From assembly GCF_014204865.1 (NCBI RefSeq), contig NZ_JACHMG010000001.1, positions 2,666,001 through 2,730,000 on the forward strand: 64,000 nt of DNA, given 5' to 3'. This DNA is from Amycolatopsis jiangsuensis (lineage in GTDB: Bacteria > Actinomycetota > Actinomycetes > Mycobacteriales > Pseudonocardiaceae). Shown here piece after piece: positions 56,731 to 64,000 of this stretch (position 1 is the first letter of the stretch; the number at the start of each line of letters is the position of its first letter). The notes below the pieces were generated by a model, which ran no database searches, was not told the origin of the DNA, and saw only the letters and a program-made list of their open reading frames with translations. Made by a program: the position numbers and the translations under genes.

Positions 56731-57525
56731 TCACCAGCGCAGCACGTAGGGCTGCCCGGTCTCCTTGAAGTGACCGACGTTACGGCATTCGGTGCGCCCG
56801 ACCCGCCTGCGGACGGCCAGCGGCTGGTGCACGTGGCCGAACAGCGACCAGCGGGGACGCTGCAGGTCAATCAGCCGCAGCAGCGCCCGCGAACCCAGTT
56901 CGGCCCGCCGGGCGACCACGTCGTAGGTCAGCTCCGGCACCGCGGGCGGGATGTGCGTGCAGAGCACGTCCACGTTCTCCAGCCGCGCCACCGACTCGTC
57001 GTACTCCTCGCGCGCCCGCAGGTACGGCCGCCAGGCAGCGCCCTTGCGCGGACGCGGCTGCACGCCCTCGGGCAGCACCGCGCCACCGGCGAAGCCGAAG
57101 CGCAGCCCGCCGATGGTGGTCACCTCGCCGTCGAGCACCTGCACTCCCGATCCGGTGAACTCCGGCCACAGCGCGGGCGCGTCGACGTTGCCGGGCGTGG
57201 CGTAGGTCGGTGCAGTCATCGCAGCGAACAACGCGGCGTACTGCTCCCGGATCGCCTCGTCGACGGCCGCGGCCGGATCCTCGAGGGTGGCCCACAGCGT
57301 GCGCGAGTAGGCCACCGTCTGCTCCCGGGTGCCCTCGCGGCGCAGCCGGGCGAACTCGCCCACCTTCTCCGCGCCGAACAACGCGCCCATGATGCCTTTG
57401 TCGTGGTCGTGGTAGTCGACGAAATCCAGCAGGTCGCCGAGTACCACCAGGGCGTCCGCCCCGTCCCCCGCCCGCTTCAGCGCGTCGGCGTTGCCGTGCA
57501 CGTCCGAAACGACGTGAACCCGCAC
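56731..57525 (-). CDS. Calcineurin-type metallophosphoesterase
   Basis: 264 residues from GTG 57525. The dinuclear metal site is complete: SDVHGN near 7-12, GDLLD near 30, a GNVDAP Asn (in place of the usual GNHE), VLCTHIPP, and GHVHQP near the end. The family includes phosphodiesterases for cyclic nucleotides, phospholipids and nucleic acids; nothing fixes the substrate. An insert at 60-110 (VAYSRTLWATLEDPAAAVDE) is helical. The gene lies between two SRPBCC genes on the same strand: 27 bases after it comes the TB16.3-like gene and 9 bases before it the Rv2186c-like gene, so all are probably one operon. Confidence 0.9.
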   Translation of the reverse strand: MRVHVVSDVHGNADALKRAGDGADALVVLGDLLDFVDYHDHDKGIMGALFGAEKVGEFARLRREGTREQTVAYSRTLWATLEDPAAAVDEAIREQYAALFAAMTAPTYATPGNVDAPALWPEFTGSGVQVLDGEVTTIGGLRFGFAGGAVLPEGVQPRPRKGAAWRPYLRAREEYDESVARLENVDVLCTHIPPAVPELTYDVVARRAELGSRALLRLIDLQRPRWSLFGHVHQPLAVRRRVGRTECRNVGHFKETGQPYVLRW

Positions 57526-57534
57526 AAGACCTCC

Positions 57535-57963
57535 CTAGTCGCCGGTGCCCGGCTCCCCGTGCCGGGGCGGCACCCCCGGCGCGCGCCCGTCCTCGAGGAT
57601 CTCCTTCAGCCCCAGCGCCACGTCCTTCGCCGCCCTGGCCCGCCGGTCGAACTCGCGGCGCAGCTCACGTGGGCGCAGCTCGCGCACGGCACCGCCGGGA
57701 CCGGCGGGCGTCGCGCGCAGGAAGTAGTGCAGCACGGTGCCGTCGAGCACGGGTTCCAGCCAGACCTCCATCGTACCGACGAGAGCTCCGGTGACGGTCC
57801 AGCGCAGCCCCTTGTCGCCGCGGTCGGTGTAGACCTCGAGCACGAGATCCGGCCAGTAGCGCCGCCACGAGGCCGGACCGGCGAACGCGGCGGCGAGCGT
57901 GCCCGGCGGCACCGCGATGAACGTCTCGTCGACGAGGTCGAGCACAGGTGGTCCGGGGTTCAC
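57535..57963 (-). CDS. SRPBCC/polyketide-cyclase-like protein (Rv2186c position)
   Basis: 142 residues from GTG 57963. Pattern: LDLVDETFIAVPPGTLAAAF, SWRRYWPDLVLEVYTDRGDK, MEVWLEPVLDGTVLHYFLRA and a basic helix FDRRARAAKDVALGLKEILE. This is a second small START-like protein in the operon, with low similarity to the first. The position next to fadD15 (divergent, 111 bases) matches Rv2186c-fadD15 in mycobacteria. Function unknown. The divergent spacer probably holds promoters for both directions, although no clear pair was found. Confidence 0.8.
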   Translation of the reverse strand: MNPGPPVLDLVDETFIAVPPGTLAAAFAGPASWRRYWPDLVLEVYTDRGDKGLRWTVTGALVGTMEVWLEPVLDGTVLHYFLRATPAGPGGAVRELRPRELRREFDRRARAAKDVALGLKEILEDGRAPGVPPRHGEPGTGD

Positions 57964-58074
57964 CTCGCCACGATGTCACGCCCTCGACGAGCACCTCGTG
58001 CCAGCATGGTCTTAAGGTCTACGGCACGCTAAGTTGACCGGCGGGTAACCGCCGCGCCGAACACGGAGGTCCAC

Positions 58075-59871
58075 GTGCGCGAATACAGCGCCCCCGCCGG
58101 GAAGCCGGTGACCGACGACGAGAACCTGGCCGACGTCGTCTGGGCGAACGCCGAGCGCTTCTCCGACGTCGTGAGCTTCCGCAGGCAGGTCGAGGGCACC
58201 TGGCTGGACGTGACCGCGAAGGACTTCGCCGATCAGGTGTCCGCGGTGGCCAAGGGCCTGATCGCGGCCGGCGTCGGGCACGGCGCCCGGGTCGCGCTGA
58301 TGTCCAAGACCCGCTACGAGTGGACGCTGCTCGACTTCGCGATCTGGGCGGCGGGCGCGGTCACCGTGCCGATCTACGAAACCTCGTCCCCGGAGCAGGT
58401 GCAGTGGATCCTGTCCGACTCCGCGGCCACCGCCGTGGTCGTCGAGACCGGAGCGCACCGGGACGCGGTCGAGCAGGTCCGCGGCCGGCTGGACGGGCTG
58501 ACGCGGACCTGGCAGATCGAGGGCGACTCGCCCGCGGTCGACGAGCTGACCGCGCTGGGCGCCGAGGTGTCCGACGAGGACCTGCACGAGCGCCGCCGCG
58601 GCGTGACCGCCGACGAGGCGGCCACGATCGTCTACACCTCCGGCACCACCGGCAGGCCCAAGGGTGTGGTGCTCACCCACCGCAACCTGCTGACCGAGAT
58701 CCGCGCCGACATCGAGGCGTTCCCGGAGCTGATGGAGCAGGGCAACTCGCTGCTGTGTTTCCTGCCGCTGGCGCACATCCTGGCCCGCGCGATCGCGGTG
58801 ACCGCGCTGTCGGCGCGGGTGACCCTCGGCCACACCCCGGACGTCAAGAACCTGGTGCCCGACCTGGGTACGTTCCGCCCGACGTTCGTGGTCGCCGTGC
58901 CCCGCGTGTTCGAGAAGGTCTACAACACCGCCAAGCAGAAGGCGCACAGCGACGGCAAGGGCAAGATCTTCGACGCCGCCGAAGCGACCGCGGTCGCCTA
59001 CAGCGAGGCGCAGGACCGCGGTGGCGCCGGAATGGGCCTGCGCGCGAAGCACCTGCTGTTCGACAAGCTGGTGTACGGCAAGCTCCGCGCCGCGCTCGGC
59101 GGCAGGTGCGTCGCGGCGGTGTCCGGCGGGGCCCCGCTCGGCGCACGCCTCGCGCACTTCTTCCGCGGCATCGGCGTTCCGGTGTTCGAGGGCTACGGCC
59201 TCACCGAGACCTCGGCGGCGGCGAACGTGAACACCACCGCCGCATTCCGCGTGGGCACCGTCGGGCGGCCGGTCGCGGGCACCTCGGTCCGCATCGCCGA
59301 GGACGGCGAGATCCTGCTCAAGGGCGACGTGGTCTTCGGCTCCTACCACAACAACGAGGCGGCGACCGCCGAATCGCTCACCGACGGCTGGTTCCACACC
59401 GGCGATCTGGGTGAACTCGACGACGACGGCTTCCTGAAGATCACCGGGCGCAAGAAGGAGATCATCGTGACCGCGGGCGGCAAGAACGTCGCGCCGTCCG
59501 GTCTCGAGGACACCATCAAGGCCGCACCGCTGATCAGCCAGGCGATGGTGGTGGGCGACCAGCGCCCGTTCATCGCCGCGCTGGTGACCGTGGACGAGGA
59601 GTACTTCCCGTCCTGGAAGACCCAGCACGGCAAACCGGCCGAGGCCACCGTCGCCGAGCTGGCGACGGACCCGGATTTGCTGGCGGAGATCCAGTCCGCG
59701 GTCGACGAGGCCAACAAGCAGGTCTCGCACGCCGAGGCGATCAAGAAGTTCACCGTGCTGTCCGGCGACTTCACCGAGGCGGGCGGCGAGATCACGCCGA
59801 GCCTGAAACTCAAGCGCAACGTGGTGAACAAGAACTACGCGAACGACATCGAGGCGCTGTACCGGAAGTGA
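58075..59871 (+). CDS. fadD15: Long-chain acyl-CoA synthetase, FadD15-like
   Basis: 598 residues from GTG 58075 with GGAGG 6 bases upstream. Adenylate-forming enzyme: AMP motif VYTSGTTGRPKGVVLTHRN (185-203), GYGLTETSAAANVNTT, NEAATAESLTDGWFHTGDLG and GRKKEIIVTAGGKNVAPSG with the C-terminal catalytic lysine region LKLKRNVVNKNYAND. Length matches mycobacterial FadD15 (about 600). It activates long-chain fatty acids to acyl-CoA. The divergent operon of SRPBCC, phosphoesterase and ArsA-like genes is a conserved neighbour across actinobacteria. Confidence 0.94.
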   Translation: MREYSAPAGKPVTDDENLADVVWANAERFSDVVSFRRQVEGTWLDVTAKDFADQVSAVAKGLIAAGVGHGARVALMSKTRYEWTLLDFAIWAAGAVTVPIYETSSPEQVQWILSDSAATAVVVETGAHRDAVEQVRGRLDGLTRTWQIEGDSPAVDELTALGAEVSDEDLHERRRGVTADEAATIVYTSGTTGRPKGVVLTHRNLLTEIRADIEAFPELMEQGNSLLCFLPLAHILARAIAVTALSARVTLGHTPDVKNLVPDLGTFRPTFVVAVPRVFEKVYNTAKQKAHSDGKGKIFDAAEATAVAYSEAQDRGGAGMGLRAKHLLFDKLVYGKLRAALGGRCVAAVSGGAPLGARLAHFFRGIGVPVFEGYGLTETSAAANVNTTAAFRVGTVGRPVAGTSVRIAEDGEILLKGDVVFGSYHNNEAATAESLTDGWFHTGDLGELDDDGFLKITGRKKEIIVTAGGKNVAPSGLEDTIKAAPLISQAMVVGDQRPFIAALVTVDEEYFPSWKTQHGKPAEATVAELATDPDLLAEIQSAVDEANKQVSHAEAIKKFTVLSGDFTEAGGEITPSLKLKRNVVNKNYANDIEALYRK

Positions 59872-59920
59872 CCGCGGGCGCCCGGCTCCGTCCACAGTGG
59901 ACGTTCAGCCGGGTCAGGGG

Positions 59921-59962
59921 TCCGGACCTCGCAGCACGTCCGGGTTCCGGACCTCGAGCACG
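59921..59962. repeat. Near-perfect direct repeat, 18 and 17 bases
   Basis: TCCGGACCTCGCAGCACG (59921-59938) and TCCGGACCTCGAGCACG (59946-59962) differ by one deleted base, with 7 bases between. Located in the 156-base spacer after fadD15. Origin by local duplication is likely. Confidence 0.7.
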
Positions 59963-59980
59963 CCCGGTGGCACCGGAGAC

Positions 59981-60027
59981 CCGTGCACCGCGGCGGCCGG
60001 AAGTACGCAGGCCGCCGCGGTGCACGG
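59981..60027. terminator. Perfect 18-bp hairpin between converging genes
   Basis: 59981-59998 (CCGTGCACCGCGGCGGCC) pairs with 60010-60027 around an 11-base loop. It lies directly beyond the YbjQ-like stop and 110 bases past fadD15, able to end transcription from both sides. No U-tract. Confidence 0.85.
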
Positions 60028-60486
<459 letters not shown>

Positions 60487-60513
60487 GCGCGGATCGTATC
60501 GTCGCGCGAGCGC

Positions 60514-61620
60514 TCACGCGGTGATTTCCGTATTCCAGTCCAGGCGATGGCGGTAGACCCAGCCACGTTCCTCCCCCACGTCCTTCCCTGCGCTCGCGGC
60601 CACCAGCTTCTCGACGCGGGCGCGGCGCACTCGTTCGTAGGCCGCGAAAGCGGATGCCGGAGCGGGCAGGTCCCGCAGGCACTTGCCCAGCACCACGGCG
60701 TCCTCGATGGCCATCGACGCGCCCTGCCCCGCCGCCGGTGAGGCCGCGTGCGCGGAATCCCCCACCAGCACCAGGTCCGGCGTCGACCACACCCGGGTGG
60801 TGGGCAGGTCGTAGGAATGCCCGCCGTACACCTCGTCGCCGGTCGCGGCCACGATCTCCGCGCACGGCAGCGGATCGCCGGCGAAGGCGGCACCGGCGAA
60901 CTCCCGCCAGCCGGCCGGGGTGACCGCGGCGACCTCCGCACGCGGGCGTTCGCCGTCGAAGACCCGGGCGAACCAGAACGTGGCCCCGTCGGGTGCGGTG
61001 GTGAAGCCGAACGCGGCCCGGCTGCCGCGAATCATCCGGTAGATCCCGGGCGCGACGGGCAGTCCTTCGGCGCGCGTGTAGCCGTAGACCACCGTCACCC
61101 CGGTGAACCGCGGGAGCGCCGCGTCCGGGTCGATGAGCCCGCGCACGCGCGAGTGCACTCCGTCCGCGCCGACCAGGACATCACCGGACTCGGTGCTGCC
61201 GTCCTCGAACGTCGCGGTCACGCCGTGCTCGCCGGAGGTCGCCCCGGCCAGCCGGCGGCCGTGCGCGAGAGCGATGCCGCGGCGCTTCGCTTCGTCCTGG
61301 AGCACGCGGTAGAGCCCGGCCCGGGTCAGCGTGCGCGGGCCGGCGAGGTCTTCGGTGCCGAACTGCCGGCTGCTCAGCGTGTTCCCGTCCGGTCCGGCCA
61401 GCTCGACACCGCGTGCGGCGAACGACGCCTCGACCACCGGAGCTTCGGCCCCGATCGCCCGCAGCGCGTCCATGCCGTTGTGCATCACGGTGAGGAAGGC
61501 CCCGGCGTCCGCGCCGCCGGAAGGATGCGCTTCGAAGACCACCGGTTCGTGACCGGCCCGCTGCAGCGCCATCGCCGTGACCGTGCCCGCGACGCCACCG
61601 CCTGCGATCAGAACCCGCAT
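60514..61620 (-). CDS. FAD-dependent monooxygenase (PHBH-like)
   Basis: 368 residues from ATG 61620, with AGGGGGTGG upstream. It begins MRVLIAGGGVAGTVTAMALQ, the GxGxxG FAD site, with the DG motif GDVLVGADGVHSRVRGLIDP near 155-174 and the GD motif LVLVGDSAHAASPAAGQGAS near 285-300. These are the three marks of group A flavoprotein hydroxylases. Such enzymes hydroxylate aromatic compounds using NAD(P)H and oxygen. The substrate is unknown; the length is near the lower end of the family. It is 27 bases upstream of the YbjQ-like gene on the same strand and 77 bases from the aspartate aminotransferase stop. Confidence 0.9.
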   Translation of the reverse strand: MRVLIAGGGVAGTVTAMALQRAGHEPVVFEAHPSGGADAGAFLTVMHNGMDALRAIGAEAPVVEASFAARGVELAGPDGNTLSSRQFGTEDLAGPRTLTRAGLYRVLQDEAKRRGIALAHGRRLAGATSGEHGVTATFEDGSTESGDVLVGADGVHSRVRGLIDPDAALPRFTGVTVVYGYTRAEGLPVAPGIYRMIRGSRAAFGFTTAPDGATFWFARVFDGERPRAEVAAVTPAGWREFAGAAFAGDPLPCAEIVAATGDEVYGGHSYDLPTTRVWSTPDLVLVGDSAHAASPAAGQGASMAIEDAVVLGKCLRDLPAPASAFAAYERVRRARVEKLVAASAGKDVGEERGWVYRHRLDWNTEITA

Positions 61621-61636
61621 CACCACCCCCTGGAAA

Positions 61637-61680
61637 CGTCCGTGCCGCCGCCACCGTAACGGGTGGCGGCGGCACGGACG
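61637..61680. terminator. Perfect 19-bp hairpin downstream of the aminotransferase gene
   Basis: 61637-61655 pairs perfectly with 61662-61680 (loop GTAACG). On the minus strand it follows the aminotransferase stop by 16 bases and ends 17 bases before the monooxygenase start, isolating the two genes. Confidence 0.85.
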
Positions 61681-61696
61681 TGCTCTCCGGGGTCTC

Positions 61697-62941
61697 TCAG
61701 GCGCGCTCGGCCACCGCGAGCCGCAGGCAGACGGCGAGACCGCGCACCGCCTCCTCCACCTCGGCCAGCTCCGGGAACGTCGGCGCGATGCGGATGGTCG
61801 CGTCGGCCGGGTCGTCTCCGTGCGGATGGGTCGCCCCGGCCGGGGTCAGCGCGATGCCCGCCTCCTTGGCCAGCCGCACGACCTCCTTCGCGGTGCCCTC
61901 GGGCACGGTCAGCGAGATGAAGTACCCGCCGGCCGGCTTCGTCCAGCTCGCCAGGCCGGAGTCACCCAGCTCCTCGGTGAGGATCCGGTCCACCGCGTCG
62001 AACTTCGGCGCGATGATCTCCGCGTGCTTGCGCATGTGCGCGCGAAGCCCGTCGGCGTCCTTGAGGAACCGCACGTGCCGCAGGTGGTTGACCTTGTCCG
62101 GGCCGATGGTGCGCAGCGCGATCAGACCCAGCCACCACGCGATGTTCGCCTCGGAGGCACCGAAGAAGCCGACGCCCGCCCCGGCGAAGGTGATCTTCGA
62201 GGTGGACCCGAACACGAACGCACGGTCCGGATTACCGGCCTCCGCGCACAGCGCGAGCAGGTCCGCCACCTCGGTCTCCACCTCGGTGAGATGGTGCACG
62301 GCGTAGGCGTTGTCCCAGATGATCCGGAAGTCCGGTGCGGCAGTGGGCATCGCGGCCAGCCGCCGGGCGGTCTCGTCGGAGAAGGTGACCCCGGTCGGGT
62401 TCGAGTACTTGGGCACGCACCAGATGCCCTTGATCCCGGCGTCCGCGGCGGCCAGCCGCTCGACCTCGTCCATGTCCGGGCCGGTCCCGGTCATCGCCAC
62501 CGGGATCAGCTCGATGCCGAACCGGGCGGCGAGGTTGAAGTGCCGGTCGTAGCCGGGCACCGGGCACAGCATGGCCACGCGCGGCTCGTCCGCCCACCGG
62601 CGTTCCCCACCGGGCAGGGTGGACAGCATCGCCTGCGCGACCGTGTCGTGCATCAGCTCCAGGCTCGAGTTCCCGGCCGCGAGCAGCTGCTCCTCCGGCA
62701 CCTGCAGTGCGCCCGCGAAGATGCGGCGCAGCTCGGGCAGGCCCTTGAGCCCGCCGTAGTTGCGGGTGTCGGAACCGTCCTCGGCGCGGTACTCGCCGTT
62801 GGGCAGGGTCAGCAGGTCCGCGGCGAGGTCGAGCTGGCGGGGCGACGGCTTGCCGCGGGTGATGTCCAGGGACAGGCCGCGGTCGACGAGCGCCGCGTAG
62901 GCACGACGGGCGGAGTCGACGTCGACGGAAGCTGTGGTCAT
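61697..62941 (-). CDS. aspC: Aspartate aminotransferase of the Rv3722c/subgroup Ic type
   Basis: 414 residues from ATG 62941 (GTG 62950 would add three). Similar in order to Rv3722c: LSLDITRGKPSPRQLDLAAD, SDTRNYGGLKGLPELRRIFA, NSSLELMHDTVAQAML, LCPVPGYDRHFNLAARFGIE, WCVPKYSNPTGVTFSDETAR, RIIWDNAYAVHHLTEVE and the PLP-lysine motif FGSTSKITFAGAGVGFFG (Lys near 250). This PF12897-type enzyme is the main aspartate aminotransferase of mycobacteria and C. glutamicum, making aspartate from oxaloacetate and glutamate. The older MocR-like label of the family is misleading, as no DNA-binding domain is present. Confidence 0.92.
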   Translation of the reverse strand: MTTASVDVDSARRAYAALVDRGLSLDITRGKPSPRQLDLAADLLTLPNGEYRAEDGSDTRNYGGLKGLPELRRIFAGALQVPEEQLLAAGNSSLELMHDTVAQAMLSTLPGGERRWADEPRVAMLCPVPGYDRHFNLAARFGIELIPVAMTGTGPDMDEVERLAAADAGIKGIWCVPKYSNPTGVTFSDETARRLAAMPTAAPDFRIIWDNAYAVHHLTEVETEVADLLALCAEAGNPDRAFVFGSTSKITFAGAGVGFFGASEANIAWWLGLIALRTIGPDKVNHLRHVRFLKDADGLRAHMRKHAEIIAPKFDAVDRILTEELGDSGLASWTKPAGGYFISLTVPEGTAKEVVRLAKEAGIALTPAGATHPHGDDPADATIRIAPTFPELAEVEEAVRGLAVCLRLAVAERA

Positions 62942-62990
62942 GGCCTCCACGCTAAACCGCTCGTCGACACGGTTTTCCGACAGGGTGGGC

Positions 62991-62996
62991 TAGCGT
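62991..62996 (+). promoter_or_regulatory. -10 element for a leaderless transcript
   Basis: TAGCGT lies 6 bases before the GTG start at 63003, and no ribosome site precedes that GTG, so transcription would begin at the start codon. The -35 is unclear. It is divergent from the aminotransferase gene (61 bases between starts). Confidence 0.4.
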
Positions 62997-63002
62997 GGGT
63001 AC

Positions 63003-63485
63003 GTGCGGTACGTGGTGCATGCCGATCTGCGGCAGTTCTCCTTGCGGGACAAGAGTGCCTGGCTCCCGGGCGACGGCGGGTGGACCGACGAGGCGGTGAC
63101 CTCGCATCGGATCGCCGTGGAGCCGTCGTCGCTCGCGGTGGCGACCGCGCGGTCCGATCTGGTCGAGGTGGAGGTGTCCGCGCATCCGTCCGCACCACCC
63201 GTCCGGGTGGACGCGGAGCACGTCGTGGAGGCCGATCTGGCGGTTCCCGGCGGCGAGGTGACGCTCGCCGGCCCCACCGACTACCCGGACCGGTGGCACC
63301 ACCTCTCACTGGCACCCGGCCGGTACCGGGTGCGGGTGTCCTATGTGGAGAGCGGGCCCCCTGCCGCACCGTGGAACGAGCACGAGTTCGGCGCCCACTT
63401 CCGCTACGTACTGGACCTGTGGCCTTCGGCCTCCCCCGCTCCCGTCGCCGTCCGCCGCGCCGGCGCGGCGGTCTGGGACGGCTGA
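63003..63485 (+). CDS. Hypothetical beta-rich protein, 160 residues
   Basis: It starts at GTG 63003 without a ribosome site but with a suitably placed -10. No family was recognised. The sequence alternates hydrophobic and polar residues as in beta-sandwich proteins: SHRIAVEPSSLAVATARSDL, RVDAEHVVEADLAVPGGEVT, RWHHLSLAPGRYRVRVSYVE. It has no signal peptide, membrane segment or obvious active site. The Trp and His clusters near 98-100 and 120-130 (WNEHEFGAHF) could bind a ligand. Convergent with the next gene. Confidence 0.7.
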   Translation: MRYVVHADLRQFSLRDKSAWLPGDGGWTDEAVTSHRIAVEPSSLAVATARSDLVEVEVSAHPSAPPVRVDAEHVVEADLAVPGGEVTLAGPTDYPDRWHHLSLAPGRYRVRVSYVESGPPAAPWNEHEFGAHFRYVLDLWPSASPAPVAVRRAGAAVWDG

Positions 63486-63520
63486 GCTCGGCCGGTGCAC
63501 GATCCGGGGGCGAGGCGTGG

Positions 63521-64000
63521 TCACAGCGGGTCCATGCCGGTGATCTTCCACTGTCCGTCGCTGCGGTGGGCGGTCACCGAGAGCGGCGCCACGGACGACT
63601 TCGGGGCGCCGCCCGAGGGCAGGATCGTCTGCTGGTCCAGGAAAAGCAGCAGGCTCGCGTCGTCGCCACGCAGGCTGCGCACGCCGATCGCACGGACAGT
63701 GGTGGTGCGGATCAGCTTCTGCTCCGCAGCCTTCTGCCGGGCGGAGGCGAACTGGGTCCGGTACTGGGCCACCGCGGGCCCGCTCAGCACCTCGGCCGCG
63801 GCGCGGGTGGTGCGGTCGAGATTGGCGTAGTCGTAGGAGAACACCGCCTTCACCGCCGCACCGACCTGGCCGGTCACCTCCGCGGTCGCGGACTGGTCGG
63901 CCAGCGCCTCGTCGTCGCCCGGGCGCAGCAGCCACGCCTGGACGGCGAACCACACGGCGCACCCCAGCGTCACGACCGCGATCGCCAGCGGCAGTACGCG
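63521..64000 (-). CDS. Mce-associated membrane protein, 5' end outside window
   Basis: Partial: the frame stays open to the window edge, and the visible part is 159 residues. A membrane anchor (LPLAIAVVTLGCAVWFAVQA) near the visible start is followed by a secreted domain with VFSYDYANLDRTTRAAAEVL, SGPAVAQYRTQFASARQKAA, VRAIGVRSLRGDDASLLLFL and a final WKITGMDPL. This resembles the Mce-associated (Mas) protein family that accompanies lipid-importing Mce complexes, where it may stabilise the transporter; it also resembles smaller orphan members. A mce operon may lie beyond the edge. The internal GTG at 63973 is not taken as the start because the anchor begins upstream of it. Confidence 0.75.
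   Translation of the reverse strand, partial: RVLPLAIAVVTLGCAVWFAVQAWLLRPGDDEALADQSATAEVTGQVGAAVKAVFSYDYANLDRTTRAAAEVLSGPAVAQYRTQFASARQKAAEQKLIRTTTVRAIGVRSLRGDDASLLLFLDQQTILPSGGAPKSSVAPLSVTAHRSDGQWKITGMDPL

Overview
The window is a high-GC actinobacterial chromosome segment. Start codons are often GTG, ribosome sites are strong GGAGG types, and several genes look leaderless. Gene content points to Pseudonocardiales, most likely Amycolatopsis or a close relative: a phosphofructokinase with the Asp104/Lys124 pair of the A. methanolica PPi enzyme, a conservon-type roadblock/GTPase signalling operon, an XRE-DUF397 pair, KstR cholesterol control and DasR-type chitinase control. No tRNA, rRNA, CRISPR array, insertion sequence, phage gene or plasmid gene was seen. 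Both edges cut genes.

0-10 kb holds lipid and acyl-CoA metabolism: a QsdR-like regulator end, a DUF1275 membrane protein, a divergent fadE34/kstR pair with two KstR boxes, an F420-type oxidoreductase, a methyltransferase and the fused isobutyryl-CoA mutase icmF, followed by a decayed arsR/AHSA1 pair. 10-17 kb is one conservon operon reading leftwards (histidine kinase, roadblock, DUF742, GTPase); its kinase has a very long low-complexity tail with a duplicated terminal module. 17-23 kb has a DUF485/acetate-type symporter pair, a DUF3817/LprD-like pair, a lytic transglycosylase and small proteins. 23-29 kb has an alpha-methylacyl-CoA racemase, an acyl-CoA dehydrogenase, a divergent TetR regulator and a semialdehyde dehydrogenase behind a perfect palindrome. 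29-34 kb holds regulators: a large LuxR-type ATPase and an XRE/DUF397 pair.

34-43 kb mixes central metabolism with secretion: pyruvate kinase-tesB, a secreted GH18 chitinase under two dre-like sites, an S41 peptidase, a predicted PPi-phosphofructokinase, and a class I DAHP synthase preceded by a 21-residue Tyr-Phe-Trp-Phe leader peptide with competing hairpins. 43-60 kb keeps the ends of a conserved actinobacterial block (RNase AS, plsC ... glucokinase, Rv2183c-like, ArsA-like, TB16.3-like, Rv2186c-like, fadD15). The block is split by about 10 kb of other genes: esterase, carboxylate-amine ligase, a two-component system, a GT39-type protein, a Nudix-NYN fusion, and a TetR/quinone-oxidoreductase pair. 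60-64 kb has a YbjQ protein with a polyglutamine tail, an FAD monooxygenase, the Rv3722c-type aspartate aminotransferase and a Mce-associated protein fragment.

Many gene ends carry perfect GC-rich hairpins of 11-19 bp without a U-tract. One at 42509-42541 contains the stop codons of both converging genes. The most testable new regulatory element is the aromatic leader/attenuator at 41262-41420. Family names and comparisons with M. tuberculosis or Streptomyces loci come from memory of those families, not from a search.
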